DNA from: Elusimicrobia bacterium HGW-Elusimicrobia-3
Lineage (GTDB): Bacteria; Elusimicrobiota; Elusimicrobia; Elusimicrobiales; UBA9959
DNA length: 52,934 nt
Reading direction: 5' to 3'
Assembly (NCBI GenBank): GCA_002840355.1
Contig: PHAL01000010.1
Span: 1-52,934 of the forward strand
Part shown: one piece after another, positions 48,653-52,934 of the stretch
How positions within the stretch are numbered: the first letter of the stretch is position 1
Layout of the letters: every line of letters begins with the position of its first letter
Made by a program: the position numbers and the translations under genes
Notes under the pieces: generated by a model
What the model was told of the DNA's origin: nothing
Databases searched by the model: none
Seen by the model: only the letters and a program-made list of their open reading frames with translations

Positions 48653-50365
48653 ATGAAAATATTCTCCTCGTTCTGGCGCGGTTTCCACAAACTGCACCTG
48701 GGGCTGTACTTGCTCTTCGGGCTGTCTATCGCTTTCGGGAACTTAACCGCCCAGTTCTTCGAACGGTATTCGATGATAGACCTGGGCCTGGTAAAGACCG
48801 AAATGCAGCGCTTAGTGGATTCCAAGGGGGCTTATTCGTTCTCTAAAGCTACCTGGATGCAGATCTTTAAACCGGTAAACTTCACGGAAACGGAAGCGCC
48901 CGCCCCCGATGGGAAACCGCTAAAGTGGGGAGCGAAAAAGGACGGCAGCGGCGACCCCTACGTGCTGCTGCTGCTGATCTGGCTCTGGCCGCTGTATAAA
49001 TATTATTTTTCAAAAAAGCCGCAGGACCTGAGGCGCATAGAAAAGCGTCTCATCAACCTGCCGCTGGTCCTTTTCTCGCTGAGCTGGGCGATAGCGCTGT
49101 TGGGCTATTTCACCAAGGTGGCGTTCTACGCCGCGCATTACGGCCCGGCCGCGGGCAAGGTGAAACTGGTCTTCGCGGTCTCGTCGCTGCTGATGGGCAC
49201 TTTCGTCAGCTACCTGAACCTGGAGCTGACCGGCCTGTATATCCGCGAGCGGATGGCCAAGCCCTTCTTCCTCGCGAACAATCCCCATGGGGTAAAGAGC
49301 GGCTTTGCCATCAACCTGACGCTGCGCTACGCGCTGATGATGTTCTCGCTGGCCATGGTGCCGCTGCTGCTGAGCGTTTATGTGCCGATCTACGCCAACC
49401 TGGACTTCTTCGCCGGCCTCAAAAACCTTACGGAGGCCCAGGCGGAAAAGCTGTTTAACTACGAGAACCTGAAGATGGTCGCCCCCATGGTCCTGGTTAG
49501 CTTACTGACCGCGGTGCTCCTGGTCTTCCAGGCGCTGTCCATCTTCCTTTACCGCCGCAACGTCCACGCCCCGATCAGCGCGCTGGTGAAACGCATGAAG
49601 GCCGTGGCGGCGGGGGACTTCGACTGCAAGACGTCGGTGCTCTACAACGACGAGCTGGGCCAGCTGAAGGGGCATTTCAACATGATGCTGGACGGCCTGG
49701 TGGAGCGCGACCATATCAAGGACACCTTCGGCCGGTACGTGTCGCTGGAGATAGCCGAGAAGATCATGAAGAGCGGCCGTGTGAACCTGGCCGGCGAGGA
49801 GATACAGGCCACCGTGCTGTTCTCCGACATCCGCGGCTTCACGCCGCTGAGCGAGGCGCTGCCGCCCAAGGACCTGATACGCTTTTTAAACGAGTACTTC
49901 GCCTATATCACCGTGCCCATAGCGGGCAACAAGGGCGTGATCAACAAGTTCATCGGCGACGCCGTGATGGCCATCTTCTCGCCGGTGTTCGGCGTGGAGG
50001 ACCATAAGGCCGCGGCCGTGCGGGCCGCGCTGGGCATGCGGGCGGCGCTAAAAGAATTCAACGCGCTGGGCCGCTACCCCGAGGTGGCCTTCGGCGTGGG
50101 CGTGCACAGCGGCGGGCTGGTGGCCGGCAACGTGGGCACCGAGGCGCGGCTGGAGTACACCGTGCTCGGCGACACGGTGAACGTGGCCTCGCGCATAGAG
50201 AGCCACACCAAGACGGCCGGCACGGAAATACTGCTCAGCGAGGCCGTAATGAGCGGCCTCGACAGGGGGCGGTTCCCGGGCATTGATTTTATAGAAGGCG
50301 AGCCCGTGCTGATGAAGGGCAAGTCCAAGCCGCTGGTGCTCTACAAGGTGGGGCCGGCGGTTTAA
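48653..50365 (+). CDS. membrane-bound class III adenylate/guanylate cyclase with HAMP domain
   Basis: The 570-residue protein has several N-terminal membrane helices (about 12-30, 100-115, 135-155, 165-185, 220-245, 275-300), a HAMP linker (about 305-360; RRNVHAPISALVKRMKAVAAGDFD) and a C-terminal class III cyclase domain. Catalytic features: metal aspartates in LFSDIRGFT and KFIGDAVMAIF, adenine-contact lysine in NKF, and GDTVNVASRIE with the transition-state Asn and Arg. The lysine favours ATP, hence cAMP. The extracytoplasmic loop near 30-95 could sense a ligand. Its stop overlaps by three bases that of the convergent symporter gene, without a terminator. Confidence 0.9.
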   Translation: MKIFSSFWRGFHKLHLGLYLLFGLSIAFGNLTAQFFERYSMIDLGLVKTEMQRLVDSKGAYSFSKATWMQIFKPVNFTETEAPAPDGKPLKWGAKKDGSGDPYVLLLLIWLWPLYKYYFSKKPQDLRRIEKRLINLPLVLFSLSWAIALLGYFTKVAFYAAHYGPAAGKVKLVFAVSSLLMGTFVSYLNLELTGLYIRERMAKPFFLANNPHGVKSGFAINLTLRYALMMFSLAMVPLLLSVYVPIYANLDFFAGLKNLTEAQAEKLFNYENLKMVAPMVLVSLLTAVLLVFQALSIFLYRRNVHAPISALVKRMKAVAAGDFDCKTSVLYNDELGQLKGHFNMMLDGLVERDHIKDTFGRYVSLEIAEKIMKSGRVNLAGEEIQATVLFSDIRGFTPLSEALPPKDLIRFLNEYFAYITVPIAGNKGVINKFIGDAVMAIFSPVFGVEDHKAAAVRAALGMRAALKEFNALGRYPEVAFGVGVHSGGLVAGNVGTEARLEYTVLGDTVNVASRIESHTKTAGTEILLSEAVMSGLDRGRFPGIDFIEGEPVLMKGKSKPLVLYKVGPAV

Positions 50366-51684
50366 GGCTCGTCGATATATTTCCTGGTTTCGGCCGCCAC
50401 CACGGGGGCCAGCAGCAGCAGCGACACCAGGTTAGGCACGGCCATCAGGCCGTTGAAGATGTCGGCGAAATTCCACACCGCCGGCAGGGCCGCCACCGAG
50501 CCCGTCATCACCGCAGCTATCCACAAGTAGCGGTAAGGCTTCACGGCCCTGACGCCCAGCAGGTATTCGGCCGCTTTCTCGCCGTAATATTCCCAGCCCA
50601 GTATGGTCGAGAACACGAAGGTGAGCAGGCCCAGGCTGAGCACGGCCGGGCCGACGTACGGTATATGGGAGAAAGCGCTCTTGGTGAGCGCCGCGCCCTT
50701 CAGGCCGCTCTGCCAGTCGCCGGCGCTCACTACCACCAGGCCGGTTATCAGGCAGACCACTACGGTATCCCAGAAAGTCCCGGTAGAAGACACCAGCGCC
50801 TGCCGCACCGGGTTGCGGGTGCGCGCGGCCGCGGCCACTATCGGGGCCGAGCCCAGGCCCGACTCGTTGGAGAACAGGCCGCGGGCTATGCCGTAGCGCA
50901 TGGCTTCTTTAGCGCCGGCGCCCAGGAAACCGCCCACGGCGGCCTGGCCGGAGAGGGCCGAAGAAAGGATAAGGCCGATGGCGGCCGGCAGTTTATCGAA
51001 GTTGAGCGCCAGGATAATAACGCAGCCGAGCACATAGCAGACGGCCATGAAAGGCACCAGGCGTTCGCACACCCGGGCTATGGATTTAATACCGCCCAGC
51101 ACCACCACCGCCGTGAGCCCGGTCATGACGACGCCGCTGATCCACGTGGCCAGGCCGAAGCTCTCGCGCAGCATCTGCGCTATGGAGTTGGCCTGCACCA
51201 TATTGCCGATGCCGAAAGCCGCCACCGCCGTGAAGAAGGCGAAGACCAGGCCCAGCCAGCGGGCGTTGAGGGCGCGCTCGAGCACGTACATGGGGCCGCC
51301 GGCCATGGCGCCATTGGGCAGGGTGACGCGGTATTTGACCGAGAGCAGCGCCTCGGCGTACTTGGTGGCTATGCCGAATACGCCGGTGAGCCACATCCAC
51401 AGCACGGCCCCGGGGCCGCCGGCGGCCACCGCCGTGGCCACGCCCACGATGTTGCCGGTGCCTATCGTGGCGGCCAGCGCCGTGGTGAGCGCGCCGAAAT
51501 GGGAGATCTCGCCGGCGCCCTCGTGGGCGCGGGCGAAAGAGAGGCGTATGGCCTTGGGCAGGTAGCGCTGCACCAGGCCCAGTCTGAAGGTCAGGTAGAT
51601 ATGCGTGCCGAAGAGCAGGACTATGAGCGGCGCGCCCCAGACGGCGGCGCTGGCCTTTTCAAGAAAAGCGTTAACGAGCTCCAT
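50362..51684 (-). CDS. AGCS-family sodium:alanine/glycine symporter
   Basis: The 440-residue membrane protein has the AGCS hallmarks: GALTTALAATIGTGNIVGVATAV near the N-terminus, GMWxTG-like MWLTGVFGIATKYAEALL, GGPMYVLE, and the late SNESGLGSAPI. About eleven membrane helices are expected. It imports alanine or glycine with sodium. It is transcribed alone, toward the cyclase gene, from a start 284 nt before ssb; the gap contains the repeats described separately. Confidence 0.92.
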   Translation of the reverse strand: MELVNAFLEKASAAVWGAPLIVLLFGTHIYLTFRLGLVQRYLPKAIRLSFARAHEGAGEISHFGALTTALAATIGTGNIVGVATAVAAGGPGAVLWMWLTGVFGIATKYAEALLSVKYRVTLPNGAMAGGPMYVLERALNARWLGLVFAFFTAVAAFGIGNMVQANSIAQMLRESFGLATWISGVVMTGLTAVVVLGGIKSIARVCERLVPFMAVCYVLGCVIILALNFDKLPAAIGLILSSALSGQAAVGGFLGAGAKEAMRYGIARGLFSNESGLGSAPIVAAAARTRNPVRQALVSSTGTFWDTVVVCLITGLVVVSAGDWQSGLKGAALTKSAFSHIPYVGPAVLSLGLLTFVFSTILGWEYYGEKAAEYLLGVRAVKPYRYLWIAAVMTGSVAALPAVWNFADIFNGLMAVPNLVSLLLLAPVVAAETRKYIDEP

Positions 51685-51762
51685 CCGTGAATTTTAACTT
51701 ATTGCGCCGCGAGCGCGTATCGGTATTTTATCGAGGCTTCGCCCCGCTGGAAAGCCCCGGGA

Positions 51763-51924
51763 TGAACCCGACAAGCCCTTGTGGTTGTGTGTCGCTTCGC
51801 TTGCTCTCCGTAGCAAACCAGGGAAGCGAAGTCGAGTCCGTAGCGGCGCAGGATAGCGTAGTCCACCCGGGTTCACCCTCTTCACTATGCTACCTCCAAC
51901 AACCCGACAAACCCTTGTCGGGTT
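51763..51924. repeat. structured intergenic repeats before ssb (hairpin family copies 3 and 4)
   Basis: The gap between the symporter start and ssb holds nested dyads: TGAACCCG/CGGGTTCA (51763-51770, 51868-51875), CTTCGCTT/AAGCGAAG (51795-51802, 51824-51831), and a perfect 10-bp hairpin AACCCGACAA-ACCC-TTGTCGGGTT (51901-51924). A decayed copy of the last, CCCGACAAGCCCTTGTGG, begins at 51767. These match the family at 7484 and 14707. A long frame entering ssb from 51687 crosses this element and is not translated in my view. Confidence 0.6.
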
Positions 51925-51968
51925 CGCCTGCTATGCTATTGACGGAGTTAAACCGGGAGGGAGGGAAT

Positions 51969-52412
51969 ATGCCTAACTTGAACAAAGTGATGCTGATGGG
52001 CCGGCTGACGAGGGAGCCGGAGGTAAAGGAGTTCGCCAACGGCGGGAAAGTGGCGCAGATCGGCTTCGCGGTGAACAACCGCCGCCGCAACCACGAGACG
52101 GGGGAATGGGAGGACGCGCCGGTGTGGCTGGAGCTCAAGGCCTACAACCGCGAAACCGGGCGCAAGACGGCCGACCTGGCCGAGAAGCACCTGCACAAGG
52201 GCATGCCGGTGTACGTGGAAGGCCACCTGGCGCTGGAGGAGTGGGAGGGGAAGGAAGACAATAAGAAGCACTCGCGCACGCTGGTCTACGTGGACCACAT
52301 AGAATTCCTGGGCGGCAAGCGCGCCGACCAGGAGCCCGCCGCCAGCCCGGCCGGCAAAAAGAAGGGCAAAAGCGCGCAGAACGCCGAAGAGGGCGGGGCG
52401 CAGGAGCTCTGA
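51969..52412 (+). CDS. ssb: single-stranded DNA-binding protein
   Basis: The 147-residue protein has a normal OB fold (about 1-110): NKVMLMGRLTREPEV, VAQIGFAVNNRRR, WLELKAYNRETG, YVEGHLALEEWEG, YVDHIEFLGGK. The C-terminal tail is Ala/Lys/Glu-rich and ends EEGGAQEL, lacking the DDDIPF-type acidic tip that recruits repair proteins in most bacterial SSBs. The ATG at 51969 has a strong GGGAGGGAGGG ribosome-binding site. It is probably a second SSB or one from a lineage with another tip. Confidence 0.92.
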   Translation: MPNLNKVMLMGRLTREPEVKEFANGGKVAQIGFAVNNRRRNHETGEWEDAPVWLELKAYNRETGRKTADLAEKHLHKGMPVYVEGHLALEEWEGKEDNKKHSRTLVYVDHIEFLGGKRADQEPAASPAGKKKGKSAQNAEEGGAQEL

Positions 52413-52418
52413 GGGGGA

Positions 52419-52455
52419 GGCGGCCGGCCCGGCGCGAGGGGCGCCGGGCGCCGCC
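52419..52455 (+). terminator. GC-rich hairpin after ssb
   Basis: A 9-bp stem GCCCGGCGC/GCGCCGGGC (52427-52435, 52441-52449) is extended by GGCGGC/GCCGCC (52419-52424, 52450-52455) across a two-base bulge. There is no T-run, so it may only pause or protect the transcript. The following 160 nt to the next start hold an A/T-rich patch (52551-52590) that could include a promoter (TTGCTT, 16 bp, TAAACT). Confidence 0.5.
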
Positions 52456-52618
52456 GTTCATGGCCCGTCGCACCGCCGCCGCGGCGCTGCTGCTGCTCTG
52501 GTCCGCCGTGACCGGCACGGGCGCCGGGGGCGGCGGCCGCGGCGACGCTTTCTCTTTTGCTTTGTCCCGCGGAAATTGTAAACTTTCTGCAGGTTTGGAC
52601 GCAGCAAAAGGGGGAGCC

Positions 52619-52934
52619 GTGAAAAAGAAGGACGCAGATTATAATCCGGATATAGAACTGGCCAAGGGGGCCACGCTGACCGCTTCGTCTTACGACAAGA
52701 CGCAGGGCGTGGACGTGACGCTGACCAGGGTGACCGTGGGCGGCCGGGCCGGCGAGGTGGAGTTCACGGGCGAGGCCACCGGCAAGGGCCCCGGCATAGA
52801 GGGCACCATGAACGTCTGGCTGTCCATCTTCCGTTTCATGCGCCCCGACGGCACCGTGAACCACGTGTCCGGCTGGAACATAGCGCTGGCCCTCAAGCCC
52901 GGCCAGACGGCCCTGGAGACCGCGCAGGCCTTCG
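52619..52934 (+). CDS. unknown protein, cut by the window edge
   Basis: The reading frame is open from a GTG at 52619 to the end of the window (105 codons). It begins MKKKDADYNPDIELAKG and continues with beta-strand-like VDVTLTRVTVGG and GEVEFTGEATGKG. A strong AAGGGGGAG ribosome-binding site precedes the GTG. An in-frame ATG at 52460 would add a signal-peptide-like start (RRTAAAALLLLWSAV) but has no such site, so I prefer the GTG. I do not recognise the family. Confidence 0.55.
   Translation, partial: MKKKDADYNPDIELAKGATLTASSYDKTQGVDVTLTRVTVGGRAGEVEFTGEATGKGPGIEGTMNVWLSIFRFMRPDGTVNHVSGWNIALALKPGQTALETAQAF

Noticed and set aside
51763-51924. CRISPR array in the ssb upstream region
   Set aside because: The repeats are nested inverted repeats, not regularly spaced direct repeats, and no cas gene is in the window.
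51687-51968. In-frame 94-codon extension of ssb
   Set aside because: It runs through inverted repeats and adds no known domain; the ATG at 51969 has a strong ribosome-binding site and begins the normal OB fold.
52460-52618. Signal-peptide-like start for the last partial gene
   Set aside because: In frame and open, but it has no ribosome-binding site, overlaps the end of the post-ssb hairpin region, and the GTG at 52619 has a strong site. Not fully excluded.

Overview
The window is a high-GC bacterial chromosome segment that reads through four blocks. It suggests a strictly or facultatively anaerobic bacterium, because a complete set of [FeFe]-hydrogenase maturases (hydG, hydE, hydF) opens the window. 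In the GC-rich genes isoleucine is very often ATA, which is unusual at this GC content. This style and the gene mix made me think of Elusimicrobiota, but nothing here proves a phylum (low confidence). There are no tRNA, rRNA or CRISPR loci that I can see.

Block 1 (1-16070) is ordinary chromosome: hydG-hydE-hydF with unusual cluster ligands; a convergent YhaO/YhaN-like (SbcD/SbcC-type) nuclease-ATPase pair; a secreted 5'-nucleotidase-like phosphoesterase; a 621-residue protein of unknown function with nuclease-like motifs; a TPM protein / degenerate nucleotidyltransferase / LemA operon; and tandem beta-CASP metallo-beta-lactamase paralogs.

Block 2 (16225-33050) is a defence island, all genes on the + strand. 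It starts with a GC-rich PD-(D/E)XK nuclease + DUF2075 helicase + complete LexA/UmuD-type S24 autoprotease fusion. An A+T-rich four-gene insert follows: two orphan proteins, a 1967-residue STAND NTPase with an N-terminal Cap4/DUF4297-like QxK nuclease (Avs-like), and a 262-residue protein with a HEPN-type RX4H motif. Next comes a GC-rich NERD-nuclease/UvrD-like helicase. A second A+T-rich cassette follows: HTH regulator, DUF3427+DUF3883 nuclease, SRA-like+HNH nuclease, DUF262/DUF1524 (GmrSD/SspE-like) nuclease and a 49-residue coiled peptide. It has no methyltransferase, so modification-dependent restriction is the natural reading. The island ends in a gene graveyard with remnants of a DEAD-family helicase and an ORF6N-domain protein.

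Block 3 (33121-43614) returns to chromosome: a YycJ-like metallo-hydrolase and DinG-like helicase, flavin reductase, a small unknown + HNH pair, a TPR protein, a membrane-anchored matrixin with a coiled coil inserted in its catalytic domain, a DnaQ-like exonuclease, and a 5-oxoprolinase operon in which pxpA and pxpC are fused, followed by mutT.

Block 4 (43720-52934) holds a DUF2339 membrane protein, a SulP-STAS-cyclic-nucleotide-binding fusion, a lone receiver-domain protein behind a near-consensus promoter, a YgjP-like metalloprotease, a membrane adenylate cyclase, an AGCS alanine/glycine:sodium symporter, ssb and the start of an unknown gene. The cyclase and the cNMP-binding transporter could form a local cAMP circuit. 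Short GC-rich hairpins of one family are scattered between genes.
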